Positions 48,920 to 58,410 of a stretch of DNA of 64,000 nucleotides are shown here, in pieces. The DNA lies in contig NZ_JAENHN010000010.1 in NCBI RefSeq assembly GCF_016595795.1, positions 1 through 64,000 on the forward strand, written 5' to 3'. A program made the translations under genes and the position numbers. Source of the DNA: Clostridium yunnanense (GTDB taxonomy: Bacteria; Bacillota; Clostridia; Clostridiales; Clostridiaceae). The notes under the pieces are model-generated. The model saw only the letters and a program-made list of their open reading frames with translations. It searched no databases and had not been told where the DNA came from. The first letter of the stretch is position 1; every line of letters begins with the position of its first letter.

Positions 48920-50321
48920 TAAATTAATAACATTAAAAGAACAAGTTGATGTTTTAAAAATAAAATTTAAAGAATTAACTTTAATGAGCTACCCAGACAG
49001 TAATATAGAGATAGTTATCAATTATATGTCAGATATAGCTAATAAACTGGATGAAAGATTAAGTTATTATAATGAAAATGGTATTAATAATTGGGAATTG
49101 AAATTAATATCTAAAGTGATACAAGCTTTTTATAATATGGTTGGATATATTGCAAAGTGTGATGTTAAAAACCATCCCAGAGAAATAATGATTCCGATTA
49201 GAGAACTTTTAAATAATACAGAAAAGGATCATATTTTTATAACTGAACCTCAGTGGGAGTTAAACTATTCTGTAGGATTATTGATGAATAAAAATTTTAA
49301 AGAAGCATTGAAAATGTGTGGAATAGTATTAGAAGAAGATATTAATATTATTAAATTAGCATTTCCAAAGCTACATCAAGATAATATATTGGGAGGAGCT
49401 ATAATGGCACATGAATTGGGTCATTATTTTGATTTACACTACTCATTAGAATTATCTGAAAAAGCAATAGTACAAATAATTAATAGTATTGATTTAGATA
49501 AGTACATTTCCAATATTTATTCTCATATGAAGGAATATACACAAGATTTAGAAGAGATGAAAAGAATATTAAAATCTAATATTCCAAATATAATTTTGAG
49601 AAGTTGGATACAGGAAACTGTGGCAGATATTTTGGGGATCGCATTCTACGGATTAGCAAGCTTTCTTGCAAGTGAGAATTTAAGTATTTATTATAGCGAT
49701 ATTAATGAAAGTCAATCACAATTTTTACAACAGTTTTCAATTACACATCCTAGAGATAGTTTTAGAAATTATATACGGATAGCAACATTAGCTAAACTTG
49801 GATATTTAGAAAAGGTTGACGGCAAAATATTATCTAAATTAGAAGAGTATCAAAAGCAATGGGAAGAATCTACTACAGCACCATTTAGAGCTATAAGTTA
49901 TCAGGTAAGTGATGTTATTAGTATCATTGTAAATAACAGATATCTACTAAATTTAGAGAATGATATAAAATGTAATCTAGATTGGATAATAGATTTTGTT
50001 TTGGATGAAATTAAAAGTGTTTCTGGAGAATTGATATATGAAAGTGATGAATTTGTTAAAGATATTCATTCTTTAATTGAGAAAATAACGATGGTAATAC
50101 CTCCAAATGAAATTGATAGGTCTCCAGTCAACTCAGTAAGTATAATAAATTCAGGATGGATTTCATATATTTTAAACTCTGAAGACATAAAGAATACTAT
50201 GGGAGGTTATAACGGAGCCAGTAAAGAAATCGATGTTAAAAATCTGATTAATAGTCTTCTAAAAAAAGCAACGCTAACATCTAATATTCATAGGAGGTGG
50301 ATTAATGCCACTAGTCAGTAA
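48900..50321 (+). CDS. Putative HExxH zinc metallopeptidase in a defence-like operon
   Basis: 473 residues from ATG 48900 (GGAGAG just upstream; an in-frame GTG at 48888 is possible). The zinc site is explicit: AHELGHYFDLHY at about 170-181 (two His ligands and catalytic Glu 172). ETVADILGIAFYG at about 239 supplies the acidic third ligand, as in EFxAD-type gluzincins. No signal peptide or membrane helix, so it acts in the cytoplasm. The region around the active site is helical throughout. It overlaps both neighbours (20 and 17 bases), including a dCTP deaminase-like gene. Housekeeping families with this pairing are not known to me; a role in cell-suicide or phage defence is inferred. Confidence 0.72.
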   Translation: MNFLISNKLITLKEQVDVLKIKFKELTLMSYPDSNIEIVINYMSDIANKLDERLSYYNENGINNWELKLISKVIQAFYNMVGYIAKCDVKNHPREIMIPIRELLNNTEKDHIFITEPQWELNYSVGLLMNKNFKEALKMCGIVLEEDINIIKLAFPKLHQDNILGGAIMAHELGHYFDLHYSLELSEKAIVQIINSIDLDKYISNIYSHMKEYTQDLEEMKRILKSNIPNIILRSWIQETVADILGIAFYGLASFLASENLSIYYSDINESQSQFLQQFSITHPRDSFRNYIRIATLAKLGYLEKVDGKILSKLEEYQKQWEESTTAPFRAISYQVSDVISIIVNNRYLLNLENDIKCNLDWIIDFVLDEIKSVSGELIYESDEFVKDIHSLIEKITMVIPPNEIDRSPVNSVSIINSGWISYILNSEDIKNTMGGYNGASKEIDVKNLINSLLKKATLTSNIHRRWINATSQ

Positions 50322-50886
50322 GCAGAAGATTAATAGTTTATTAAATGAAAAAAAGTTGATAATTACACCTATTTTAGATGAAGAACAGATCGGAGAATCA
50401 AGTATAGATTTAAGAATAGGCAATATATTTAGAATGTCTAGACAAACAAGAGAGCCTTATATTGATATAAATAATAATGATATAGAAAGGTTTTTTGATA
50501 CTACATATAGAGATTTTGGACAAGATTTTATTATTTACCCAAATCAACTAGTCTTAGCAAGTACTTTTGAGTTTGTAAAACTGCCTAATAATATTATGAG
50601 CCATGTATATACAAGATCATCAATAAATAGATTAGGAATCAATATCGCATCGATAGTACAACCGGGATATTCCGGTACTTTAACATTAGAATTGAGGAAT
50701 AATGGGCACAATGCGATAAAATTAAAAGCAGGTATGAGAGTAGTGCAGTTAGTATTATTTGATGTAGAAAATAGCGAATTTACGCCATATTCCAATATTA
50801 GAGATGCAAAATATATAGCAAATACAGAACCTAAAATATCTAATATATATAATGACAAAGATTTAGAAATTTTAAGTAGAATATAG
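50305..50886 (+). CDS. dCTP deaminase / dUTPase-family protein
   Basis: 193 residues, the length of Dcd. AGGAGGTG precedes ATG 50305. Family motifs are complete: GESSIDLRIGN near residue 28, YTRSSINRLGI (about 101-111; the Ser and Arg of the Dcd site), and QPGYSGTLTLELRNNG with the catalytic Glu at 129. Dcd turns dCTP into dUTP (some also cleave dUTP). As the last gene of an overlapping operon in a mobile island, it recalls phage-defence dCTP deaminases, which drain the dCTP pool on infection and are held in check by a partner. A plain nucleotide-metabolism role is possible. Confidence 0.88.
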   Translation: MPLVSKQKINSLLNEKKLIITPILDEEQIGESSIDLRIGNIFRMSRQTREPYIDINNNDIERFFDTTYRDFGQDFIIYPNQLVLASTFEFVKLPNNIMSHVYTRSSINRLGINIASIVQPGYSGTLTLELRNNGHNAIKLKAGMRVVQLVLFDVENSEFTPYSNIRDAKYIANTEPKISNIYNDKDLEILSRI

Positions 50887-50909
50887 ATGAGTCGAGGATA
50901 CTAATATCC

Positions 50910-50959
50910 ATCCCTCGCCTCAACCATATAATCCCCTAGACAGAAATGTCTAGGGGGTT
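50910..50959. other. Island right end: degenerate tmRNA 3' end and hairpin
   Basis: CCCTCGCCTCAACCAT (50912-50927) copies the tmRNA 3' end CCCTCGCTTCCACCAT with two changes. It is followed by the hairpin CCCCTAGA-CAGAAATG-TCTAGGGG with a TTT tail (50933-50958), mirroring the ssrA terminator with the same CAGAAATG loop. It also terminates the deaminase operon. Confidence 0.75.
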
Positions 50960-50962
50960 TCC

Positions 50963-51376
50963 CTATTTAAGTGCAATAAACCTTTCATAAAACTCTCTTT
51001 TCTTTTCTAAGAGTTCTTCAGAATACCTACCATTTCTAGGCGTTAAGCTTTTGTATTCATTTATAATCATTAGAGCTCTACGTTTTTTACTTTCAATAAC
51101 AAGGTAAGGTGATATCATTTCTAGAAAGTTTATGGCATCATTGTATCTCAATGTATATGAAAAACAATCTTTATGTCTTTCAGTATTATAATTTTTCTTT
51201 CTTTTAATTACTCCGGTATTTGTTTTGTCTTTAATCCATTGAAGAAGCTCTAGGGTTGTAGAAGCTATGGAAACACAAGGGGAATGAAGTTCATTTCTGT
51301 GAAAGCTGGTTAGCATAATGCTACCTTCGCCATCAATTATTCCAGCGATATAAGCTTTTTCTTCATTTGTCAGCAT
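50963..51376 (-). CDS. LAGLIDADG homing endonuclease-like protein
   Basis: 137 residues from ATG 51376; GGAGGG lies just upstream and a TTG at 51388 overlaps it. One LAGLIDADG helix is clear at residues 9-20 (YIAGIIDGEGSI) with the acidic metal ligand in DGEG. Single-motif proteins of this size act as homodimers. The rest (SIASTTLELLQWIKD, RYNDAINFLEMISPYLV) fits the family fold. It is free-standing, not inside an intron, and lies just outside the island on the strand opposite to ssrA. Before island insertion it would have been the gene next to the intron-bearing tmRNA. Confidence 0.85.
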   Translation of the reverse strand: MLTNEEKAYIAGIIDGEGSIMLTSFHRNELHSPCVSIASTTLELLQWIKDKTNTGVIKRKKNYNTERHKDCFSYTLRYNDAINFLEMISPYLVIESKKRRALMIINEYKSLTPRNGRYSEELLEKKREFYERFIALK

Positions 51377-51772
51377 ATGTCCCTCCAAAAGTGATATTTA
51401 TTGAGATTAGTATGGTAATAGTATTACCTACATTTGATAAATATAAAAATTATTAATAGGAATATTTAGTGTTCAAAATGAAATTTAAGAAATACAAAAC
51501 TTGTATTTTATTAATAACTGTAGGTTTAATGCTAGAATTAAAATTGTGTGTTAATAAATAACTAATAAATTGATTATATATTTCAATGTTGTGGAGATTT
51601 CTTTCTTTAAACAAGAAAGGAGCATCGCTCCTGGTTAAAAATTAATCATTTTTTTATTTTGAAAGATTAATAATGTTTTCCTAAGGTGGGTAATGGGAGT
51701 ATCTAATGGCTAAGCAACTGTAAAAACAGGACAAGCTATACCCTAATACCTTACTTTGTTTCCATAAACTTA
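51377..51772. other. Intergenic region with hairpin cluster
   Basis: 396 bases. The right half is unusually structured: TTTCTT/AAGAAA then GGAGC-ATC-GCTCC (51606-51640), then AAGGT-GGGTA (51681-51690) pairing with TACCC-TAAT-ACCTT around 51738-51753, enclosing an ACTGT/ACAGG mini-hairpin. No gene and no named RNA family recognised. Confidence 0.4.
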
Positions 51773-52147
51773 TTATTTAGTAGAACCCATTTCTTCTTGC
51801 AATTCTTTTACTGTTTCAGTTGAGTTTATAGCAACTAGATACTTATGAGGAAATATTATTTTTAGTGATAGCCAGTTCTCATCACCTTCTTTAGGTGCTT
51901 TATGATTTACTACGGAATACGTACCATTCGAATCCTCTTTAACTATAACAACTAATGGGTTAGATCCTCCAGCGTTTGTACCAGATTCGAATAATGTATA
52001 CATATATACGTATTTAAGTCCAAATCTTTCATCAATTCCATAAATTTTATGAACTTCATATTTTTCACTTGATGATACATTAGACCAATTGAAATAATTA
52101 TTTTTTATATAATCTGATAACACCGCATCTAAATCTTTTTTGTTCAA
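51773..52147 (-). CDS. Hypothetical protein, possibly a truncated gene
   Basis: 124 residues if it begins at TTG 52147, but no ribosome site precedes that codon and an in-frame stop lies about 40 bases further up. The sequence is acidic, with aromatic and glycine-rich patches (FGLKYVYMYTLFESGTNAGG, GTYSVVNHKAPKEGDENW), and looks like the C-terminal part of a small secreted or stress-type protein. The family is not recognised. It may be the remnant of a longer gene whose 5' end was lost when the sequences to the left were rearranged. Confidence 0.45.
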   Translation of the reverse strand: MNKKDLDAVLSDYIKNNYFNWSNVSSSEKYEVHKIYGIDERFGLKYVYMYTLFESGTNAGGSNPLVVIVKEDSNGTYSVVNHKAPKEGDENWLSLKIIFPHKYLVAINSTETVKELQEEMGSTK

Positions 52148-52481
52148 ATTTTGTGAATATACAATATATTGAAGGAATTACTATTTTAATAGTAGGTCCT
52201 TGATGAATTGTAGCCTTTCTCATTGCCTTATCTAACAGGATTATCTGTAAGAATATTAATTTCACTAATTGGAGAAAACACTCCTAAGAGATAAAAAAAT
52301 AATATATCCCAAATATTCACTATTAGACATAAGAATTGCTGTGTCAAAATCCTGAAATAAATGTTTTTTCCTATATACTTCAAAAAAAGTAAATTTTTTT
52401 ACTTGACAACGCTTTCAAGCAGTATAAAAATAAGGACGTAAATATCGATTAAGAAAAGAACATAGAAAAGGGGGCCGAAAA
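52148..52481. other. Intergenic region before the PTS operon
   Basis: 334 bases; holds the promoter and cre-like site at 52403-52430. The left part is AT-rich without recognisable genes. Confidence 0.5.
52403..52430 (+). promoter_or_regulatory. Promoter with overlapping cre (CcpA) site
   Basis: TGACAACGCTTTCA at 52404-52417 matches the cre consensus TGWAANCGNTNWCA at 13 of 14 positions and overlaps a TTGACA -35 (52403-52408); TATAAA (52423) is a poorly spaced -10. CcpA binding here would block transcription when preferred sugars are present. Confidence 0.75.
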
Positions 52482-54410
52482 GTGGTTTCGAAACGCCAAA
52501 AAGACATCGTGTTGTCTTTAATGAAGTCAAAAGACCCTGTTACGTCTGAATGGATGGCAAAAGAACTTGGAGTAAGTGACAGAACCATTAGAACTGAGAT
52601 CAAAGAACTTCAATCACAAAGTGTTTTGTTAGGAATTGTTATTGAATCGTTTCGTGGAAAAGGCTATTTATTAAAAGTAAAGGATTTTGCAACTTTTGAA
52701 AAAGAATTTACTCTTAATGAAAAAGACTCCATGGATGATACTCAATCAAATCTTTACGAACATCAAAATCGGGTTATATATATATTAAGGCGATTGTTAT
52801 TAGGAAAGGACCCAGTAAAATTAGAAAGTCTTGAGGAATCCCTATTTGTTTCTAAGCCTAAGTTGCAAAATGACTTAAAAATGGTCCGTGAAATATTGGA
52901 GAGTTATCATTTGAAGTTAGTTTCGACACCGCATTATGGTATGCATGTGGAGGGCGATGAATATATGAAGCGGATATGCCTTTCAAATTATATTTTAAGT
53001 CGAAATAACAACTTAAACATTGACAGTAAGTCCTTACAACTATTGGATAAAAATCTGTTTGAAAAAATTAGGGAAATCATCATAAAAAAGGTGAATAAAT
53101 ATGAATTTGAAATTTCGGACATTACACTTGAAAATTTGGCAACTCATATTGCCATTGGATGCAAAAGGATTGATGAAGGGTTTGTCATTGAAAATTTCGA
53201 ACAGGATGTAATTGGAAAATATCCATTTGAAAGTATAATAGCTAATGAAATTGTTAAGGAAGTTGAGGAGTTTACCGGTAAAATTTTTCCGGAAGCTGAA
53301 ATTAATTATATTATCGTCCATTTGTTAGGTACAAAATTAATTCATAAGAATGTTTTAAATGAATCTAGCGAAAATGATAATTTACGCACCATCATTAATT
53401 GTATGCTGGAAAAATTGAAAACCAATTTTAATTGGGATTTTTATGGGGACTCTGAATTCATTCAAGCCATGATTATGCACATAGGACCCGCAATGAATCG
53501 ATTACGCTATAGTATGAGCATTCGGAATCCATTATTAGACGACATTAAAAGGAAATATCCTAGTGCTTTTCAAGGTGCCGCCATTGCTAGCAGATGTATA
53601 GAGCACTACTTGGGGGTTGAAGTAGGAGAACATGAAATTGCTTATATTGCATTACATATAGGCGTGGCATTAGAAAGAATTAAGGCAATCCAAATAAAGA
53701 CAAAACGAGTAATTGTGGTTTGCAATTCAGGTGTTGGAAGCGCAAAATTATTGTACTATCGTTTGAAAAATGAATTTAAAGATGAAATAGATATTGTGGC
53801 CACAACTAGTTACTATCAATTAAATGAATACGATCTATCCTCAATTGATTTTATTATTAGTACGATTCCATTAAAAGAAGATATAGGAGTTCCTGTGCAA
53901 GTTGTTCATACTTTTTTAGGAGGGGAAGATATTGTAAGTATTCAGGAGAAACTGAGGTCTGTAAAGGGCTCCGAGGAACGCAGATATCTAGATGAATCCA
54001 GAGTTTTTATTCATAAAAACTTTGATGACAAAGAAAGCGTAATCCGTTTTATGTGTGAAGAATTACACAAACAAAAACTTGTTTCTAAGGATTATGTAAA
54101 TTCTGTATTTGAAAGGGAGGAAATCGCTGCAACTAGCTTTGGAAATTTTGTTGCCATTCCTCATCCATTCGAACCAGAAACAGAGGAAACATTTTGGACT
54201 GTGTGCACATTAAAAAAGCCTATAGAATGGGCAGGTAAGAATATGGTTCAATTTATCTGTTTGTTAAACATTGGAAAAAATCCTAAGGAAGATCTGGAAG
54301 GGATGTATCGAAGGCTCATTGCTTTAGTTGAAAACAGGACAATGATCCAAAAAGTTCTGAGGAGCGAATCAGCTGAAGATATAGTAAGGCTTGTAAATGG
54401 GTGTAAATAA
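52482..54410 (+). CDS. licR: LicR-type PRD transcriptional activator
   Basis: 642 residues from GTG 52482 (AGGGGG upstream). Order: HTH_11 (1-60; SDRTIRTEIKELQ), Mga-like HTH (about 85-165), PRD1 (about 185-290, His in NLATHIAIG and IIVHLLG), PRD2 (about 300-400, His in IMHIGPA and ALHIGVA), a GatB-like EIIB domain (about 405-490, Cys in VVCNSGVGSAK) and an EIIA domain (about 500-640, His in IPHPFEPET). PTS phosphorylation of these sites sets its activity: induction when the beta-glucoside PTS is busy, activation through HPr when glucose is absent. It heads its target operon. CGN arginine and GCN/GGN codon use differ from flanking genes. Confidence 0.92.
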   Translation: MVSKRQKDIVLSLMKSKDPVTSEWMAKELGVSDRTIRTEIKELQSQSVLLGIVIESFRGKGYLLKVKDFATFEKEFTLNEKDSMDDTQSNLYEHQNRVIYILRRLLLGKDPVKLESLEESLFVSKPKLQNDLKMVREILESYHLKLVSTPHYGMHVEGDEYMKRICLSNYILSRNNNLNIDSKSLQLLDKNLFEKIREIIIKKVNKYEFEISDITLENLATHIAIGCKRIDEGFVIENFEQDVIGKYPFESIIANEIVKEVEEFTGKIFPEAEINYIIVHLLGTKLIHKNVLNESSENDNLRTIINCMLEKLKTNFNWDFYGDSEFIQAMIMHIGPAMNRLRYSMSIRNPLLDDIKRKYPSAFQGAAIASRCIEHYLGVEVGEHEIAYIALHIGVALERIKAIQIKTKRVIVVCNSGVGSAKLLYYRLKNEFKDEIDIVATTSYYQLNEYDLSSIDFIISTIPLKEDIGVPVQVVHTFLGGEDIVSIQEKLRSVKGSEERRYLDESRVFIHKNFDDKESVIRFMCEELHKQKLVSKDYVNSVFEREEIAATSFGNFVAIPHPFEPETEETFWTVCTLKKPIEWAGKNMVQFICLLNIGKNPKEDLEGMYRRLIALVENRTMIQKVLRSESAEDIVRLVNGCK

Positions 54411-54496
54411 CGAAATGTAAGTTAAATTCAATAAACAAAGTAATAAAACTTAAGAGTGCAATATAAAACAGAAGTGATATTCATAGCAGGATACCT

Positions 54497-54520
54497 TTTT
54501 CCGTTATCAACGGAAAAATC
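54497..54520 (+). promoter_or_regulatory. Hairpin in the licR-PTS spacer
   Basis: TTTTTCCGTT/AACGGAAAAA can form a 10-bp stem in the 248-base spacer upstream of the PTS genes, where the LicR-dependent promoter should lie. It could be an operator palindrome or RNA hairpin; no T tract follows. Confidence 0.4.
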
Positions 54521-54658
54521 CTTTCTGTAAAACAAATAAGTTTTAGAATAAACTATAAACAACAAGTAATCAAAGCGAAATGAAAAGGTTGTCAATTGAT
54601 GCAGCTTAGATAATTGGCTACTTATTTTATTAAAAAACTTTTTATAGGAGGAGAAACA

Positions 54659-54967
54659 ATGAATATTTTATTATGTTGTGCAGCTGGGATGAGTACAAGT
54701 TTGCTTGTGACCAAAATGGAAAAGGCCGCAGAAAAACAAGGTTTGGAAGGGAAAATTTGGGCCGCTCCGGCAACTCAGATCAATGAACACATTGACAAGG
54801 CGGATGTCGTTCTTTTAGGACCACAAGTTCGATATCTACTTTCAAAAATAAAAGCATTAGGGGATGAGAAAGGTATTCCAGTAGATACTATTGACCCAAC
54901 TCACTACGGGATGTGTAATGGCGAAGAAGTTCTAAAAACTGCTATAAAGTTAGTAAGTAACAAATAA
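54659..54967 (+). CDS. PTS lactose/cellobiose-family IIB component
   Basis: 102 residues from ATG 54659 (AGGAGGAG upstream). The phosphorylated Cys lies in the N-terminal loop [13 protein letters not shown] (Cys 7 by family), followed by the Rossmann-like fold with [12 protein letters not shown]. It passes phosphate from IIA to the sugar carried by IIC. The size matches LicB/CelA. It is the first of four structural genes downstream of licR. Confidence 0.95.
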   Translation: MNILLCCAAGMSTSLLVTKMEKAAEKQGLEGKIWAAPATQINEHIDKADVVLLGPQVRYLLSKIKALGDEKGIPVDTIDPTHYGMCNGEEVLKTAIKLVSNK

Positions 54968-54987
54968 ATTAAGAGGGGAAGAAGAAA

Positions 54988-56304
54988 ATGAGCAAATACA
55001 ACGACTTTCTAGAACAAAAGGTAATGCCTGTTGCAGCAAGAGTCGGTGCGCAAAGACACTTATTGGCGCTCCGTGATGGTCTGATTGCCACTATGCCATT
55101 CATGATCATTGGGTCATTATTTCTAATCTTGGCCAACTTTCCAATTAATGGATATGCAGAATGGATGAGTTCTATTTTCGGCGCAGGCTGGAAAAATAGT
55201 TTAAACTATCCGGTAGATGCAACTTACAATATCATGTCGCTCATTGCTGCATTCGCTGTAGCTTACCGATTAGCTGAAAGCTATAAGGTTGATAAGTTGA
55301 GTGCCGGTACTATTTCAGTGTCTGCCTTCTTATTAACAACACCATTTAATTTCCTATTTAAGGCAGCCGGAGCTAAAGATGCTGTTATGGTAACCGGTGC
55401 ACTTTCAAAAGCATTTTTAAGCAGTAAAGGTTTGTTTGTTGCATTACTTATTGCAATTATATCAACAGAAATTTATCGTTGGTTCGTCCAAAAAGAAATT
55501 ATTATTAAAATGCCAGATGGTGTACCACCAACTGTTGGTAAATCATTTGCAGCTCTAATTCCAGGATTTGCTGTTATTCTTTTGGTTTGGGGAGTACGTT
55601 TACTCGTTGAAACCACTAGTTATGGAACGATTAATGGCTTAGTTACCACAATTCTAGGTGATCCGTTAAAAATGGTGGGACTTACTCTTGGTGGATCCCT
55701 TGTTGCTGAATTTTTTGTAACATTACTATGGGGTGCTGGATTGCATGGTACAAACATTGTTAAAAGTGTTATGGAACCAATTTGGCTTAGTGCTTCCGGT
55801 GACAATGCTGCAGCATATCAAGCTGGACAACATCTACCACATGTTGCTACTATGCAATTCTGGGATAACTTTATCCACATCGGTGGAACGGGTGTAACAT
55901 TTGGCTTAGTTCTTGCAATGTTAATCTTTTCTAGATCAAAGCAAATGAAAAGTCTTAGTCGTTTATCAATAGCTCCTGCTATTTTTAACATAAACGAGCC
56001 AGTAATCTTTGGATTGCCAATAATGTTAAACCCGCTAATGATTATTCCATTTATCATTACTTCACTTGTTGTCGTTATTGTAACTTTTATTGCAATGAAT
56101 TTTGGATGGGTAGCGTTACCTACAGGTATTGCAGTCCCTTGGACAACGCCACCGATTATCGCAGGCTATCTTGCATCCGGTGGACATATTTCGGGCGCAG
56201 TGATGAATGTAGTTAATATTTTTATTTCATTCCTAATCTATACTCCTTTCTTCAGAATCTATGATAAGGCGAAGAAGAGAGAAGAGGAAGGGCTGACTAA
56301 CTAA
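54988..56304 (+). CDS. PTS lactose/cellobiose-family IIC permease
   Basis: 438 residues, about ten membrane segments, PTS_EIIC type 3. The substrate region is typical (WGAGLHGTNIVKSVMEP, then NINEPVIFGLPIMLNP, the invariant NEP motif with its Glu). It brings in a beta-glucoside such as cellobiose while phosphorylating it. It lies 20 bases after IIB, with AGAGGGG before the ATG. Codon choice (CGT, GGC, ACA mix) sets it apart from the clostridial genes around. Confidence 0.95.
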   Translation: MSKYNDFLEQKVMPVAARVGAQRHLLALRDGLIATMPFMIIGSLFLILANFPINGYAEWMSSIFGAGWKNSLNYPVDATYNIMSLIAAFAVAYRLAESYKVDKLSAGTISVSAFLLTTPFNFLFKAAGAKDAVMVTGALSKAFLSSKGLFVALLIAIISTEIYRWFVQKEIIIKMPDGVPPTVGKSFAALIPGFAVILLVWGVRLLVETTSYGTINGLVTTILGDPLKMVGLTLGGSLVAEFFVTLLWGAGLHGTNIVKSVMEPIWLSASGDNAAAYQAGQHLPHVATMQFWDNFIHIGGTGVTFGLVLAMLIFSRSKQMKSLSRLSIAPAIFNINEPVIFGLPIMLNPLMIIPFIITSLVVVIVTFIAMNFGWVALPTGIAVPWTTPPIIAGYLASGGHISGAVMNVVNIFISFLIYTPFFRIYDKAKKREEEGLTN

Positions 56305-56371
56305 AGAAAGTGAGGCAGGTATATATTTGTCTATTGCCTGCCTCCTTAATACAAGTGAGAGGACTTTAATT

Positions 56372-56692
56372 ATGAATAAAGAAGAACTATATAATATTGC
56401 ATTTCAATTAATCCTTCACGCTGGGAACGCAAGAAGCTCGGCAATGGAAGCAATCCAAAAAGCGAAAGAAGGCAATTTTGATGAAGTAGAAGCAAAATTG
56501 ATAGAAGCAGATAATGCTTTAAATGAGGCACATCATTTTCAAACTAGCTTAATACAAAAGGAAGCAGGCGGAGAGGAATTTGATTTTTCTCTTATTATGG
56601 TTCATGCACAAGACCATTTTATGACTTCCATGGCCCTTAAAGATATGGCCAGTGAAATCACTGATTTGTATAAACTTATCAAAAAGGCTTAA
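56372..56692 (+). CDS. PTS lactose/cellobiose-family IIA component
   Basis: 106 residues from ATG 56372 (GAGAGGA upstream, deciding against an earlier in-frame start). A three-helix bundle with the phosphorylated His in the MVHAQDHFM motif (about 78) and the Asp pair binding the trimer's metal nearby. It receives phosphate from HPr and hands it to IIB. It is followed by a terminator-like hairpin before the hydrolase gene. Confidence 0.94.
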   Translation: MNKEELYNIAFQLILHAGNARSSAMEAIQKAKEGNFDEVEAKLIEADNALNEAHHFQTSLIQKEAGGEEFDFSLIMVHAQDHFMTSMALKDMASEITDLYKLIKKA

Positions 56693-56712
56693 TGCAGATC
56701 CATTTTTAGGAT

Positions 56713-56746
56713 TGCCCAACTTATTTTGGGCAGTTTTTGTTTTTAT
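56713..56746 (+). terminator. Hairpin between IIA and hydrolase genes
   Basis: TGCCCAA/TTGGGCA stem with a TTTTTGTTTTT tail. Being inside the operon, it probably reduces rather than ends transcription. Confidence 0.7.
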
Positions 56747-56784
56747 AAAATCAAAAAAAGTAATGTACTTTAGAAAGGAAATGA

Positions 56785-58284
<1,500 letters not shown>

Positions 58285-58301
58285 AATTGATAGAATTGTG
58301 G

Positions 58302-58359
58302 AAAAACCTCACTTGGAGTAGTTACGGAGAACCGTATCATAAGTAAATGAGGTTTTTTA
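58302..58359 (+). repeat. Dispersed hairpin repeat, family C, downstream copy
   Basis: AAAACCTCACTT ... TACGGAGAACCGTATCATAAGTAAATGAGGTTTTT. Outer stem ACCTCA/TGAGGT, inner TACGG-AGAA-CCGTA. The 3' T run lets it act as terminator of the PTS operon. A further hairpin GCCTTAGGCA/TGCCTAAGGC with TATTTTTG follows at 58360-58398, as after the copy at 42610. Confidence 0.7.
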
Positions 58360-58398
58360 GCCTTAGGCATTGATATAATTTGCCTAAGGCTATTTTTG
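58360..58398 (+). terminator. Second terminator at the PTS operon end
   Basis: GCCTTAGGCA/TTGCCTAAGGC stem followed by TATTTTTG; the convergent apbE gene ends just beyond it. Confidence 0.8.
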
Positions 58399-58410
58399 TA
58401 TTAATGAATA

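Larger units (their letters stand above)
42548..50911. mobile_element. Genomic island at the ssrA 3' end (about 8.4 kb)
   Basis: Left boundary: the tmRNA 3' end ACCCCTCGCTTCCACCATGAA. Right boundary: ATCCCTCGCCTCAACCATATAA at 50910, an imperfect copy (about 17 of 21) followed by a hairpin with the same CAGAAATG loop. Between them lie candidate defence genes and a decayed recombinase, all on the plus strand and even more AT-rich than the flanks. The 3' end of ssrA is a classic integration target. No intact integrase remains, so the island looks immobilised. Confidence 0.7.
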
